Origin: Exophiala sp. HKRS030
Lineage: Eukaryota > Ascomycota > Eurotiomycetes > Chaetothyriales > Herpotrichiellaceae
Length of the DNA stretch: 64,000 bases
NCBI GenBank assembly: GCA_023897205.1
Contig: JAHWDD010000003.1
Span: 7,443,665 to 7,507,664, forward strand
Reading direction: 5' to 3'
In this document: positions 46,162 to 57,950 of the stretch, piece after piece
Layout of the letters: the number at the start of each line of letters is the position of its first letter
How positions within the stretch are numbered: the first letter of the stretch is position 1
Notes under the pieces: generated by a model
Databases searched by the model: none
The model's input: the letters and a program-made list of their open reading frames with translations, nothing else
Told to the model about the DNA's origin: nothing
Translations under genes and position numbers: made by a program

Positions 46162-47087
46162 CTCGATGATTATTACTGACCTAAACCTCGAGGCTGAATG
46201 CAGCGTACATTCACAGCGTACAGGTCACCTATGTGCCAGCGTGAAGGTTAACACCGAAACAGAACAACAAAATAATTAGTTGAGTTGGCGATGTCGCTGT
46301 GAGACCAGAGGACTGCTCTGCCCCTCGTCCGATCCCTCGGACTCGATCTAGCCCTCCGAGAATTCATGGAACAGCTCGGATCAAAACCAAACACCCGAGG
46401 TACAGAGGTCGTTCGAACCTTCCGAGCATCCTGGGGGAAACTCCACCCACTTCGGACTTTCGCACACGAACAGTGGCGAACACCCATAACCCCGCGCGGT
46501 AGGTAACAAGGCTAACCCTGGCCCCAACATTTTAGACTTTAACGACTGAAGTTTGCGCCAAGAGAGAGCTTGGAACTCGGAGAGCAGTCGCTTCGTCCAG
46601 GAAACTTGTAGCAAGGAACACTGCACCTTGTGGAAAATATCAATGCTAGAACATGCCACGCTCTCACTGGCTTGTTAATGCATCCTTACACAACACTCAG
46701 TTGCAGAGACGTTATAACAACTAGGAATGATGCCGTTTGGAAGAGTGCCTTCAGACGAGTTAGTATGGGTCATTTGAAGTATACATTGGTTCAGGTAGCC
46801 CCGAACGCGGAATAACCGGGCGACATCAAGGGTTGGGAAGCCAGACCAGAGCTCAAATGATGCCCTATAGGACTTCATATGTTAGGGAGAAAAGGTGTGT
46901 GAATTGTAAATATGTAGGCTCAAAAATCTCATAGATATCGTCTCAATCCTAGTGAAAATTTGTGCTCTTAGCACGATGTGATATCGGAGGCTGCCGTCTG
47001 ACAGAGCAGTTGTTTAGCCGCTATAAAGGCAGACATAGCCTCTCACTACCTGCTACGATAGGGTATCCTTGACTGACATGGAGTATA
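46162..47087. other. Gap of about 0.9 kb
   Basis: Holds the SDR promoter and the 3' flank of the hydratase; no gene recognised. Confidence 0.4.
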
Positions 47088-47949
47088 CTAGAGCTTAACC
47101 CCTGGTATAGGGCGAGACACTCGCTGACCGTGCACAAAACTTATCATTTTCAATTTTTGCAACGGTTCACCAACAAGCTCTCCTCGCAGGACCCCGTACA
47201 CATTCATCTTTGCTTTCGACTTCCATCGATTGGCATATTCCTCCGCAAGTGCATCCATCTCCGTGGATGGTGCTATAGCATCCACCACGCCGTCCACAAG
47301 TGCCTCCTTTCCAGTAAATCGGTATGCCTCGAGGAGAAGCTTCCGAGCGACCTGAGGCAACAACTTAGCCTTGGGTAAGGCTCCTATGCCGTCCCAGTGT
47401 AGGCCCAAATTGACAGGTACCATGGAGAAGTATCCCCGGTCTGCGTTCATGATTCTGTAGTCGTGGGCCAGGGCAAATAGACACGCGCCGCCAAAGGTGT
47501 GTCCAGTGATACATGCGATCGTAGGGTAAGGAAAGTCTAAAATCGTGTGAAGCATCTGAAAGGCATGTCAGAAACTCGGGCGGGCTACGAAAGGATGCTT
47601 CTTACGGGGAAGAAGCCATCTGGTTCCATAAAGGGGTTCTCCCTTGCACAATCTAGATCCACTCCCTGAGTGATGTCAGCCTCCTGCGACGACAGCCTAA
47701 CTTGTGTTGACCTACAGTACAGAAGAACTTCGGGTTGTTACCACGTGTGATGACAGCGCCTTCGAAATCGGGGCCAAGGGTGGCCTGTATAGTGTGGAAT
47801 GCCCCGATAATCTCTCGACAAAACTCCAGGTTCAGCTTATTTTCGGCTCCGTGGTCCAGAGTAATGACAAAAACCTGGCCCTTTCTATCGAGCTTGATAT
47901 ATTTGTAGGCTTGCGACAGGGATTGGTCTGAAAGAGTGTCCATCGTCAT
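47088..47949 (-). CDS. Enoyl-CoA hydratase/isomerase family protein, copy 1
   Basis: Predicted complement join 47088..47555, 47606..47665, 47716..47949, in frame for 253 residues. Both introns are 50 nt. VITLDHGAENKLNLEFC is the N-terminal crotonase block, PKFFCTGVDLD the oxyanion-hole region, and ITGHTFGGACLFALAHDYRI the second oxyanion strand with the GG pair. The fold resembles fungal delta3,delta2-enoyl-CoA isomerase-like members. The second start, at 47943, is equally possible. The C-terminus is PGVKL; VKL is a weak variant of the peroxisomal signal. It likely hydrates or isomerises an enoyl-CoA made by the ligases. Confidence 0.9.
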
Positions 47950-48650
47950 TGGCGGTGATCGGCAGGCACGTTGCAAACAACTGGATACACTCCAGATAAC
48001 AGACACAGGGTGCGCGTGGTTTGTCTTGGAAGTTCTGGCATACAAATTGTAGGGGATGCTTTACATAGTCCCTAAGATCACAAAGACGACTCTTAAAGAG
48101 CACTCTCGGTGGCCCTTCAGCGGCTTCATATCGGCACACAGGCCCCGTAGCGTTCGTCCTCAGGTCTCTATGAGCCTCGCGGAATACCTGATCAGATATC
48201 CGTTTGCCGACAGTTCTAGTTGTGAGCATCCTCGTGTTCAAACCACGTTCACAGAGCAAGCTGTACTACCCCGAGGAACTCCTCGGAAAGGTGTGGGGAT
48301 CCCACACCAAGCACCGTATCAAACGACGAACATGATGCCTTGGCACAATCACAATCCCGGCATGCTCGGCAAACATACAGTGGTGGTGAATTGATTTGTG
48401 AAGATGGTTGCAAATCGACCGATACAATCGACAGAAACATCCATGACTACCATTTTGAAAACACTGGCCTCAGCTGGGCTGCGGTTTCCATTAGCCTTAT
48501 GCTTCTACGGCATCCTTCTCAAAGCTCAACACTAATTGTTCTCGTCATCGTAGACCTCATTCTGCGAAGCAGGAGTATCCTCAAAACAGCACCGGTCCTC
48601 GGAGCCTCGTTTCAGCCCATTTGCGGGAATAATTTCCTAGTTAACCGTGG
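47950..48650. promoter_or_regulatory. Gap upstream of hydratase 1
   Basis: Promoter of the first hydratase and 3' flank of the second; no gene supported. Confidence 0.4.
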
Positions 48651-49750
48651 TCAAAGTTTCGACTTAGGAAATACTTTTTCTGTCCCTAATGATGTCAGGG
48701 CCTGGAATGATAACGAGGACAGCCTTAGGGAGTACTTACGAGCCATCTTTCGACTTTGGTCCTGGAATCGTTTCTCATACAGACCCTCTGCCACCCTCTC
48801 ACTGAGTGCGTTTAGAGAATCAAAGACCGCCAGAACCCTATCCTTTCTAAGAGGCAGATTTTGTAATCGCTTGGCTTCCAAGAGACTACCACCATCGTTG
48901 ATAGATAGCTGCTCCTCGAGGAATCGCACAACACGAGGAAGGAAATCCTCTGACGGAAAGAGTTTGTTCACCAATCCATGTTGCATCATTGTTTCTGCCG
49001 TCGTTCTCTTTCCAAACATCAAGAATTGATTGGATCTATGAACGCCAATATGGTGTGCAAGAGTGGTCGCAGAGCCGAACTCAGGTACAAGGCCCAGTCG
49101 GCTAAAGGGTGATTCAAACCAAGCATTTTCTGCCGCGAATACAAGGTCAGCAACACCCGGCATCCATGTTGCACCTCCACCAAGCGCTGGTCCATTCAGT
49201 GCCAACACTAGGACCTTGTGGTGATCAATAAGTGATCGCATGATTTCGAGATCTATAGACAGGGTCGCAAAAGTAAATCAGTGAAAAAGGTAGGGGCTCT
49301 CATGGTGAAGAGATAACTTACTGACAACTTTCGTTTCCAAGAAAGAGATCTTCCTATCCACAAAGCTTGCGTCTTTGGCGGCAGAGCTTTTGGGCGTGGC
49401 TTAAATGTCATGATTAGTGGGTTGTTCATGGAAGCATGCATTTACAACATGAGGCAGGCTTTAGAACACCTTTCACATCTGCACCAGCGGAGAAGAATCT
49501 CCCTTCCCCAGATATAACGGTAAAAATAGTGTCAGGGTGATTGTCCAATTCTCTGAGCGCAGCGGCTAGATCAATCAACATCCTACCCCCGAAGGAATTC
49601 AGAGCTTTCGGGCGGTTCAACTACGTCAATCAGTCTTCGTATCGCACAGATCTTGAAAAAATAAACTACCTTGACGACTCCAATCCTATCGTGGATCTCG
49701 AGCACCACTTCTTTGTACTTGTGTCTGGCTTCTTCGTGGGCCATGGCCAT
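48651..49750 (-). CDS. Enoyl-CoA hydratase/isomerase family protein, copy 2, SKL terminus
   Basis: Predicted complement join 48651..48685, 48740..49252, 49322..49399, 49470..49620, 49670..49750, giving 285 residues. LNRPKALNSFGGRMLIDL, GEGRFFSAGADVK and LALNGPALGGGATWMPGVADLVFA are crotonase blocks in order, followed by SPFSRLGLVPEFGSATTL. The protein ends FPKSKL, a canonical peroxisomal signal. The last intron (48686-48739, donor gtaagtac, branch ctgac) is 54 nt and has no stop, so retaining it would give a 303-residue form with the same SKL end. It is divergent from the Baeyer-Villiger-type monooxygenase, sharing about 0.5 kb of promoter. Confidence 0.9.
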
Positions 49751-50258
49751 GAATCAACGTCTTGTGGGGTCTGAACTATCTGCTATTTCAAAGACCATGT
49801 GCAAACTGGTTTGGTAGCAGGAGTATGACTCGCAGGTCTGAAGGGCTGTGCCGGGCGTCTCAATATACAGTACGTTCTGCAATTTGCAAGTTGCAAGGTT
49901 ATCGCGCCAGATGTGCGGAATAGTTCCCAAATACGCAGTCTTTGATCAACAAACTTTGTACAGGAGAGTGACACGCCCGTCAGCGGGTAAATAAATCTTG
50001 TACAGTCGACCAGGAGACTTCTTGCTAGTGGCGCCACATCTTGATTCCGAGTTCTAACTTTTTGAGTTTGCCGGTGGCTGCAGCCGGAGATCGTCAGCAT
50101 ATACCTCGGTAGGGTGGTCGGAACCTATTCGGATCGGTCTCAATAAAAGTGAATGTTTGCTCATGGGTTTGTTAACCTACGTTGAAAACTTCTCTACACT
50201 AATAATCACTTCTCCTTTTAACAACTAGTCACTAATAGGGCCACTGTCCATTGACCTA
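49751..50258. promoter_or_regulatory. Shared divergent promoter of hydratase 2 and BVMO with four CGG triplets
   Basis: CGG triplets lie at 50107, 50119, 50130 and 50135, spaced 9, 8 and 2 bases, all in one orientation and about 120-150 bases before the monooxygenase ATG. Direct CGG repeats are a recognised Zn2Cys6 operator form. A TATA-like caataaaag follows at 50142. Confidence 0.5.
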
Positions 50259-51893
50259 ATGGGAGACTCTAGTGGATGTTTCCGCCACGATGGTTGGGAT
50301 CAGCCTGACCACGAAGTTCTGATAATCGGGGCAGGACTCTCCGGCTTGCGGACCCTGATTGCTATGAAACAATTAGGGCTCGGTGCCAAAGTCATTGAGA
50401 GGGGATCAGACGCTGGGGGTGTATGGTATTGGAACCGGTATCCGGGTGCCCGCCTAGACTCTGAGAGCTATACCTACACGTTTTCTTTTTCGCAGGAAGT
50501 CTTGAACGAATACAGTTGGGGAGAGCTTTTCTCCGCCCAGCCAGATGTGCTGAAGATGGTTCATCATTATGTGAACAAATTCAAACTCCGGGAGAATATA
50601 CAATTTAATACCGAGGTCAAGAGAGCACATTATCTGGAAGAATCTCGCTCATGGCTGTTAACTGACCAGAACGGCCGCTCATACACATCAAGATTCTTGT
50701 TCAATTGTCTGGGACCTCTGACCTCACCAACTCTACCTGACATCCCTGGGATCTCCGACTTCAGAGGGGTGGCATATCACACTTCTCGTTGGCCCCACGA
50801 AGAGATCAGCTTCGAGGGCAAACGTGTTGGTGTTATTGGGACTGGAGCAACAGGAATCCAAGTCATTCAAGAGGTGTCGAAGCAAGCGGCTTCCACATTC
50901 GTCTTCCAACGCACAGCTAACTGGACAGCTCCAATGGGAAACGCGAAGATCTCAGCAGCGGAGATGGAAGAGCTTCGCGAACGACTCCCAGGAGTTCTTC
51001 AAACGTGCCGATCCAACCCCTTTGGTTTCAGGTTTCGACCAGTAGCCAAGAATACGCTTGAAGTACCAGAAGAGGAGCGGGAGAGGTTTTGGGAAGAGCT
51101 TTACAATGCCCCAGGGCTTTGCAAGTGGGTTGGGAACTACCAGGATATTCTGACCAATCCAGAAGCCAACGCTCTTTACAGTGTGTGGATGAGGGAGAGA
51201 ATTCGGAAACGAATCAACGATCCCACTCTGGCAGAAAAGCTTCTCCCTAGACATGGCTTTGGTCTCCGACGAGTTCCACTCGAGAGTGGCTACTACGAGT
51301 TATTCAACAAACCTAATGTCAAGTTGATCGACTTACAAGAGACGCCGATCACAAAGGTCACCTCAACAGGCATCCAGACTAGCGCAGAACACGTTGATCT
51401 GGACGTCCTCATATATGCCACTGGATTCGACGCACTCACTGGCTCCTTCGAAGAGATCGAATACTACGGTGAAGGGGGAATGACGCTGAAGGAGAAGTGG
51501 GCAGATGGGCCTTGTACATTCCTCGGTCTGACTGTGAGATCCTTTCCAAACATGTTCAACATCCTTGGGCCGCATCAATCGACAGGCAATATGCCCCATG
51601 TGATTGAGTACGCGGTTGAGTGGACAAGCCGACTCATTAAACATGGTATGGAAAGGAACGTTACCTACATCAACGCTCAGGAAGATGGAGAGAAATGGTG
51701 GACCGAACATGCACTTTCTCTGGCTCAGGGTCAGCTTGCCTTCAGCGTGGACTCGTGGATGACCGGTTTTGTTTCTAACAAGGCTGGTAAGCGTCAACGA
51801 AGGATCATTCGTTATTTTGGCACCAACAACGAGTTCCAACGGCGATGTAACAGTATTGAGTCGGATGGGTACAAATGGCTGACTTTGAAATAA
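50259..51893 (+). CDS. Baeyer-Villiger-type FAD monooxygenase
   Basis: An intact single-exon frame of 544 residues. Residues 22-29 (IIGAGLSG) and 191-199 (GVIGTGATG) are the FAD and NADPH Rossmann motifs. Between them, 168-179, FRGVAYHTSRWP fits the BVMO fingerprint FxGxxxHxxxW(P/D). YWNRYPGARLDSESYTYTFSF and the C-terminal LGPHQSTGNMPHVIEYAVEW are typical of cyclic-ketone BVMOs. Such enzymes insert oxygen beside a ketone, giving an ester or lactone. A ketone from an SDR and lactone opening by the cyclase-family hydrolase would make a chemically sensible sequence; this is inference. Confidence 0.93.
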   Translation: MGDSSGCFRHDGWDQPDHEVLIIGAGLSGLRTLIAMKQLGLGAKVIERGSDAGGVWYWNRYPGARLDSESYTYTFSFSQEVLNEYSWGELFSAQPDVLKMVHHYVNKFKLRENIQFNTEVKRAHYLEESRSWLLTDQNGRSYTSRFLFNCLGPLTSPTLPDIPGISDFRGVAYHTSRWPHEEISFEGKRVGVIGTGATGIQVIQEVSKQAASTFVFQRTANWTAPMGNAKISAAEMEELRERLPGVLQTCRSNPFGFRFRPVAKNTLEVPEEERERFWEELYNAPGLCKWVGNYQDILTNPEANALYSVWMRERIRKRINDPTLAEKLLPRHGFGLRRVPLESGYYELFNKPNVKLIDLQETPITKVTSTGIQTSAEHVDLDVLIYATGFDALTGSFEEIEYYGEGGMTLKEKWADGPCTFLGLTVRSFPNMFNILGPHQSTGNMPHVIEYAVEWTSRLIKHGMERNVTYINAQEDGEKWWTEHALSLAQGQLAFSVDSWMTGFVSNKAGKRQRRIIRYFGTNNEFQRRCNSIESDGYKWLTLK

Positions 51894-52018
51894 CGGCTGA
51901 ACACAAGAAACTATGCTGTGCCCTCGGGTGAGACCGAAGACAGTTCCTAGCCTCCTGCAGCATGGGATTCGTAGGGAGTCTCTATCCGTCAGAAGACGAG
52001 GAACTATATGAAAGGTAC
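51894..52018. terminator. 3' flank of BVMO up to target duplication
   Basis: Short downstream stretch; the last five bases GGTAC (52014-52018) are the left target duplication of the adjacent LTR. No defined polyadenylation signal was identified. Confidence 0.4.
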
Positions 52019-52429
52019 TGTTACGTTTCGCTCCACCTGAGGTGTCACAGCACGTAAGGGTTTCTAGACAAGTGGGAAGTATAGGAGGGACGAAGTCTCT
52101 GAGAGCGTATAGTACAGAGCGAGTCGATGTACTAGAAGCGAAGTGACCACAACCAAAACGTATGGGTATGATCGTGAACGAAGTTGACTACGTAGTAAGT
52201 CTATGTAACGACCGTGTATATATACGGCAGTAGTGTTGTGCTGCACTGTCGTAGTGCTGTTGTGCCGCTCACTACAGCACTCCAGTACCACAGCACAACT
52301 CCCTCTTTCCTAATCGGGAAGTCTCGTGTGCCAGCCTTGCAAGCAAGGCTGCCCTCGCTGGACTTGCCGCCTCTGGTGTCCCGTGGTCACGGGTTGGTAT
52401 GCGGCCTGCGGGCAGGCCGACTTGTAACA
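52019..52429 (+). mobile_element. Solo LTR, family C, with perfect target duplication
   Basis: It starts TGTTACGTTTCG and ends GACTTGTAACA, with TGTTAC/GTAACA inverted tips. It is flanked by GGTAC at 52014-52018 and 52430-52434, a perfect 5-bp target duplication. Its 411 bp contain a TATA stretch (tgtatatatacgg). No internal retroelement lies beside it, so it is a recombination-derived solo LTR. Confidence 0.93.
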
Positions 52430-52498
52430 GGTACATTATAGTCCAGTTCAGCCAGTAATCTAAGGATGTGTCTTTGCATTGTCAGAGCTTCACATAAA

Positions 52499-55342
52499 CA
52501 GAGCTCGGAATGGATGGATAAAAATCCACCATCCATGGATATCCATGGATGATGCGCTAGCCTTCATTAGGAAACAGTAACCCCCATTGTCGCGATAGAT
52601 ACGCGCTCTGATTGGCTGGTTGAAAACGCGTCCGGGAGTAATTTGACCTCGCCGTGGCATGTTTGATCGACTTGCCTGCAATGATAGGCCAGCGACATCC
52701 GTCTCACAATATACATCTCATTAGGCAATGCATATGCGTTTCGGGTCTTCTGGGTAGGGTTATGTAGACATGTATATATCTCGGTTGGGGGAGTCTACGA
52801 CTAGGATATGGTGCCTCACGTCTCAACTCTCAAACCTCATGCTATCACCACGACGCCTCCGTCCGACCTAGCGAACCTTGATCCCTGATGTGCGATGACA
52901 CTCGGCTTGAGGCGCAATCTTCGGTTCTTTCCACTCTGATTGATGATCCTGAAGCGCCTACCGATTTCCAACGAAGCTCTGATCACGAGAAAGTCGTTGA
53001 AGCTGACACTGATACACCTCCTCCTGCGCCGTCAAGATTCGCGTATCAGGCAATCGATTTTTCACGCCTTAGAGGTTTTCACATTCCACTCCACCATCCC
53101 AAAGAGTTGACGAGCTGGTTCTGGGGTTATGGCGTACCGCTAGAGCACCAAGATACCGGCACCGAGAGATTATTCCTTTGTTCACAATGCCACCAGGATG
53201 GATCGGTTTGGAACAAGCACAAGTGGAATATACAAAATGGCTCGAGCAACGTCACCAACCATTTACGGGATGTCCACCACGTGGCAAAGGATGGCGAGCT
53301 CCCGACGAAGAAGCGGAAGCTGAGCATTATTGACCAGTTACAACTCAGTGCCAGCCAGCCTCGCGAGCAAGCGATCGTCAACACGCTGACCCAGAACTAC
53401 AATCATCACCGTTTCAAAGCTCTCCTCGTTCGGTGGGTCGTGCACGACAATATCGCCTTCCACAAGATTGAAAGCCGGCGTTTCCGGGACTTTGTTACCT
53501 ACCTCCACCCCTCCACCGAGAACTCACTCCCGAGCGACAAGACGCTCAAAGCATGGCTCATCCAAGCCTTTCGGTTGGGTAAGGATGATGTCTTACGGCG
53601 GCTACAACAATCCATTGGGAAAGTGACGATATCCTTTGATCTGTGGAGTTCGCGAAACATGCTTGCTCTCCTTGGAATATGCGTTCACTTCCTGGATGGG
53701 AATGGTAGGTACCAGAGTTTCCTTTTAGCAATGCCGGAACACGATGGGACACATACCGGGGCCAACATTGCCGCCAACATCCTGGAGATTATCCGCGAAT
53801 TTCAACTTGAGGGCAAGATCGGGTGGTTCGTCTGCGATAATGCGTCCAACAACGAGACATGTCTTAAGGAGCTAGGCGATACTCTGGGATTCGATTGGAA
53901 ACGGCGGCGGCTCAGGTGTATGGGCCATATTATCAACCTGATAGCTCGGCAAATCCTGTTCGGAGATGATCCTGAAGCTTTCGAAGCGGAGGCGTCCATG
54001 GCCCCGGATGCCAAGATGGAACTGTTACTCTGGCGGCGTCAAGGGCCGGTCGGCAAGCTCCATAACATTGTTGTTTGGATATCTCGTTCGTCCCAACGCG
54101 TTCAGCGGTTTCTCAAGCTTCAGACGTTATATTCCGACGATGTTCCCTTGCATCTCGTTGTTGATGTCGTGACACGTTGGAATTCCAGCCTTGACATGAT
54201 CGAACGGGGCGTGAAGCTCCGGATTGCCATTGATTCCTTCCTTGACGAGGAGCAAAGAAAGTATGACGAACATCTTGCTCGGTTGACCGATAACGGCCGG
54301 AGGCCTGTCCCCAAGCGCCACAAACCCCGTCCATCCATTTTAGAAGATCGCATTAGCCGCGAAGATTGGGAAGTCCTGACCGAATACATGGCCATCCTAG
54401 CTCCTTCAAAGAGATCACCAAGGAATTGGAAGGCCAGCCTTACCATGGTCATCGCGGCTCAATCTGGGAAGTTCTGCCTAGCATGGAATATCTCCTGGAA
54501 CATCTGGAGGCCATGAAAGAGCGCTACGAGTATCATCCGGATATCCACTTCCGCACCAACATCAATCTTGGCTGGTCCAAAATCGATGAATACTACAATC
54601 GCACCGAAGACTCTCCTGCCTACGTGGCGTCTCTGGCCCTCCATCCGCAGTACAAGTGGCAGTGGATTGAGGCTGAATGGAAAGAATTCCCGGATTGGAT
54701 AGTCGAAGCCAAGGAGATGGTTGCCGGGCTTTGGAAAGAGTATAAGGAAACCGCAGCGGAGGAAAGCATCGAGCAAGTGCCGCAGTCACACCGGGAACTG
54801 AGTGGATTTCGAGCCCGGCTTCAGTCGCATCAGCATCCGCCCGTCATCGAGGATCAGGAAGACGAGTATGCGTCCTGGATCGGCCGGGAACCACCCCACC
54901 CGGCGGTCTCGAACCCGATTGCATACTGGGTCGAGAATAGACGGCGGTGGCCTCGACTGGCGCGGATGGCTCTGGGCATTTTCAGTATACCAGCCATGTC
55001 ATCGGACCCTGAACGTATCTTCAGTCTCAGCGGTGACATGGTGTCCCCGAAGCGTAATGGGCTCCAAGCCGAGACTATCGGAGCGGCTCAATGCCTCAAG
55101 AGTTGGGACAAGAATAGGGTGTTTGATATATCCAAGGCTTTTGGTCCCAAGAGTGACAGCGACATGGAAGTACAGTAGGTGCATGGCAGAAATTATTCGC
55201 TATGAGCTGTAGGCGTTAGCAGTATTGCCCAAAATCAAAGTGCTGTACCATATCGTTGTTGTAACCTGTCACGTGGTCCGAGCACGTGACCACCATCCAT
55301 GGATGACGGATATCCATCCATATCCATCCATTCCGAGCTCTG
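52499..55342 (+). mobile_element. Complete hAT transposon with 8-bp target duplication
   Basis: The inverted ends are CAGAGCTCGGAATGGATGGAT and its mirror ending ...CATTCCGAGCTCTG. CACATAAA is duplicated exactly at 52491-52498 and 55343-55350, the 8-bp duplication of hAT insertions. Subterminal TCCAT/ATGGA words are dense at both ends. The 2844-bp element carries one transposase with a frameshift. Perfect duplications and long open frames point to a recent insertion. Confidence 0.95.
52888..55178 (+). pseudogene. hAT transposase with a single frameshift
   Basis: Reading from 52888, residues about 70-135 hold a BED zinc finger (CSQCHQDGSVWNKHKW ending NHLRDVHH). The body has VTISFDLWSSRNMLALLGICVHF, WFVCDNASNNETCLKEL, RRRLRCMGHIINLIARQI and DVVTRWNSSLDM, all hAT blocks. 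Near 54400 the frame shifts by one base; sequence continues in another frame as EITKELEGQPYHGHRGSIW through ARMALGIFSIPAMSSDPERIFS, the dimerisation domain, ending at 55178. No other lesion was noticed. Whether the shift is real or a sequencing error cannot be told here. Confidence 0.88.
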
Positions 55343-55350
55343 CACATAAA

Positions 55351-56096
55351 TGTCCCGGTCGAAGGACACTTCATCGTTCTTGGGATTGTTTTTTTGGAAC
55401 CCTTATCAGTCAAACATGGGAAGGGAAGAGTCAGACTACCAACAAGATTCCGCGAAAATCGGTGTGTCTATGGTGTTCCGAGGCGCCGAGCAAACATCGA
55501 TACCTCGGAACCCCAGTCTCTGGCGCTTGGCAGCCCAACTCCACTTATGGAGAGCCAGTAAGGAATAATTATCACGAGGTCACATTAATGAATGCAACCT
55601 TGAACCTACTTTCTGCTTACGGGACCGACAAAAATATGAAAACATAATGAAGTTTATGCATTCCCTGTCGCTTCCATCACCATTTCCCTCGGATAGTGAC
55701 AATGAAATCGTGGAGTTGACACCTCGGCTTATGTCCTTACTTTTCATCAGCTCTGCTCCCAGCTTCGCTTACCCTTTGAAGACAATTATACTGGTCTTAT
55801 CTTGAATGTTTGTGTTCCCTCCTTCACTACTTCACTGATTCCCGCGAGCGGCAGACGTGAAAAGTTCAACCACGTACGCAACGTCGGGTTCGGGAACGAC
55901 AAATCGCGAAATTTTGGTCATATCACTCTTCAGGTTCCTGTCGGATTGCAGCGATGCTGCTAGACGCTTTGGTAGAGCCTTTGAGGCCGCTCGCGGCCCG
56001 GGGTCTGTTTCAACTGGCTCTGGGACTGCTGGTATGTAAAAAAATCTTATCGGCCTTCTAGTCATCGTCAGATCATTGAAACTGATTCATGCTCCG
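55351..56096. promoter_or_regulatory. Gap upstream of second P450
   Basis: Nothing recognised; open frames at 55225-55647 do not resemble known proteins. The right part is presumed promoter. Confidence 0.4.
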
Positions 56097-57719
56097 ATGT
56101 TGCAGCTTTTGGGGTCTCTCCTCATACTTCTCACCACAGTGATCTACCGTCTATGGATTCACGATCTTCGGAGATTTCCTGGTCCCAAGCTTGCGGCTGT
56201 GAGCCGCATCCCCTATCTCTGGCAGGGATATAACGGCAACCTGGTCGCCTGGGTCAGTCAACAGCACGAGCGATACGGAGAGATAGTTCGGATTGCACCG
56301 TACGAATTGAGCTTCACCAAGCCAGAAGGCTGGGACGAGATCTACGGGCATGCGACCCGTGGCCGAAAGCAAACGCAAAAGGATTTGCGGTTTCATAATG
56401 ACAAAACCATGGGCGTAGTCCGCGACATCGTCCGAGCAAACGACGTGGATCACGCCCGCTACCGGCGAAACTTCTCCCACGCCTTTTCAGAGCGAGCCCT
56501 GAACGCGCAGAATCCTTTGATAATGAAGTATGTGGACTTGCTCATCTTCAAGCTGAAGAAAATCGCGTTGAGTCCAGATCCAAGGGTTGATATCGTACGA
56601 TGGTACAACTTTACTTCCTTCGACATCATGAGCGACCTAACCTTTGGTGATCCATTGGGCCTGCTCGAGAGCGAGGAGTATGACGAGTTTGTCGTGCTGA
56701 TGTTTGCTTCGGTAAAGGCTGAGATGATGCAAATGGTCTCTCGATATCTGAAATGGCTGAAGCCAATCGCCAAGATGCTGATCACTCAGGAGGCTATTGA
56801 GAAGCGAAAAAACCACTACGACTTTTTAAGAAGATCCGTCGATAAGAGACTAGCCCGACATAATCCCCGGCCAGATATTTGGGGCTTGGTAATCGAAGCA
56901 ACCGGGGAAAAGAAAATGAACCTTGAAGAGATGTATGCCAACTCAAAATCCATCATGCTCGGAGGCACGGAAACCAGTGCAACGTCTCTCAGTGGGATAA
57001 CTTATCTCTTGCTCACCAATCCCGTGGCGTACAAGACTTTGGTCGAGGAAGTCCGAAGTACTTTTCCAAGCGAACAGGACATAACCTCGACCAAGCTGCA
57101 GCAAATGCCCTACTTAAATGCATGCGTTGAGGAAGCCCTAAGGATGTACCCACCTGTTCCTGGTGGACTCCCTCGCATCGTGCCGCCCGAAGGTAGAGCG
57201 GTCTGTGGAGAGTGGATACCTGGAGATGTGAGTATTGTCATCATTGTGCCTTAATATTCTGATTGCGAAGTGAGAGCCACCCAGCTAATTACTTCAAACC
57301 CTCCAATAGGTCGTCGTGTCTGTACACCAGTACTCCACATACCGAAACCCAAAAAACTTCAAAGATCCCAATTCATTTCGGCCTGAGCGTTGGCTTAAGG
57401 ATCCGGACTTTGCAGCGGACAGGAGAGACGCCTTGCAGCCCTTCTCGACGGGACCCCGAAATTGTGTTGGCATGAAGTAAGTCGAGGCTCTGCCACCCTT
57501 TCCCTCTTCGCAAGGAATTAAACTTCAGTTCGAGATCTGTGCCAGCGGCTTACGTTACTTAGTCTTGCGTACCACGAAATAAGGTTGATATTGGCCCGTG
57601 TAATGTGGAATTTTGACATGACCCTGTGCCCTGGGTCAGAGAATTTCCTTGACCAGAAAGTGTATCTCCTATGGGATAAGGGCCCCTTGGTGGTTGAGCT
57701 GAAACAGAGAAAGACCTGA
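56097..57719 (+). CDS. Cytochrome P450 monooxygenase (second)
   Basis: Predicted join 56097..57227, 57310..57476, 57563..57719, in frame for 484 residues. The N-terminal MLQLLGSLLILLTTVIYRLW is a membrane anchor, followed by RRFPGPKLAAVSRIPYLW. The I-helix is IMLGGTETSATSL, ExxR is EEALRMYPP, and the heme loop FSTGPRNCVGM lies near residues 422-432, Cys about 429. This wording is typical of the large fungal group of trichothecene- and benzoate-hydroxylase-like P450s (CYP65/CYP58 style), named by resemblance only. The length is normal. It is ER-bound and presumably oxygenates the same pathway compound. Confidence 0.92.
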
Positions 57720-57950
57720 AAGAAGTTCTGTTCATTCTCAAGCAGGTAAATCTCGGCGCTGGTCGCCTTGCATTGAACCTATTCGAAAGGCGACAGGGAG
57801 GTGTGTCTTCCCCTGATCAGAAAGGCGAGGCTTCCAGAAAGTTTGGATGGGTAGATTTGCGCCGACTTGAGAACGATTCAATGCAGCTGCCTTTGCACTC
57901 TACAGGTTCTTTGCGTATTGACAGCCATGAATGCTACTGTTGCGTCAAGT

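Noticed and set aside
54366..54516. Intron as an explanation for the frame change in the 52.5-kb hAT transposase
   Set aside because: Protein similarity continues without loss across the point; a one-base shift explains it better.
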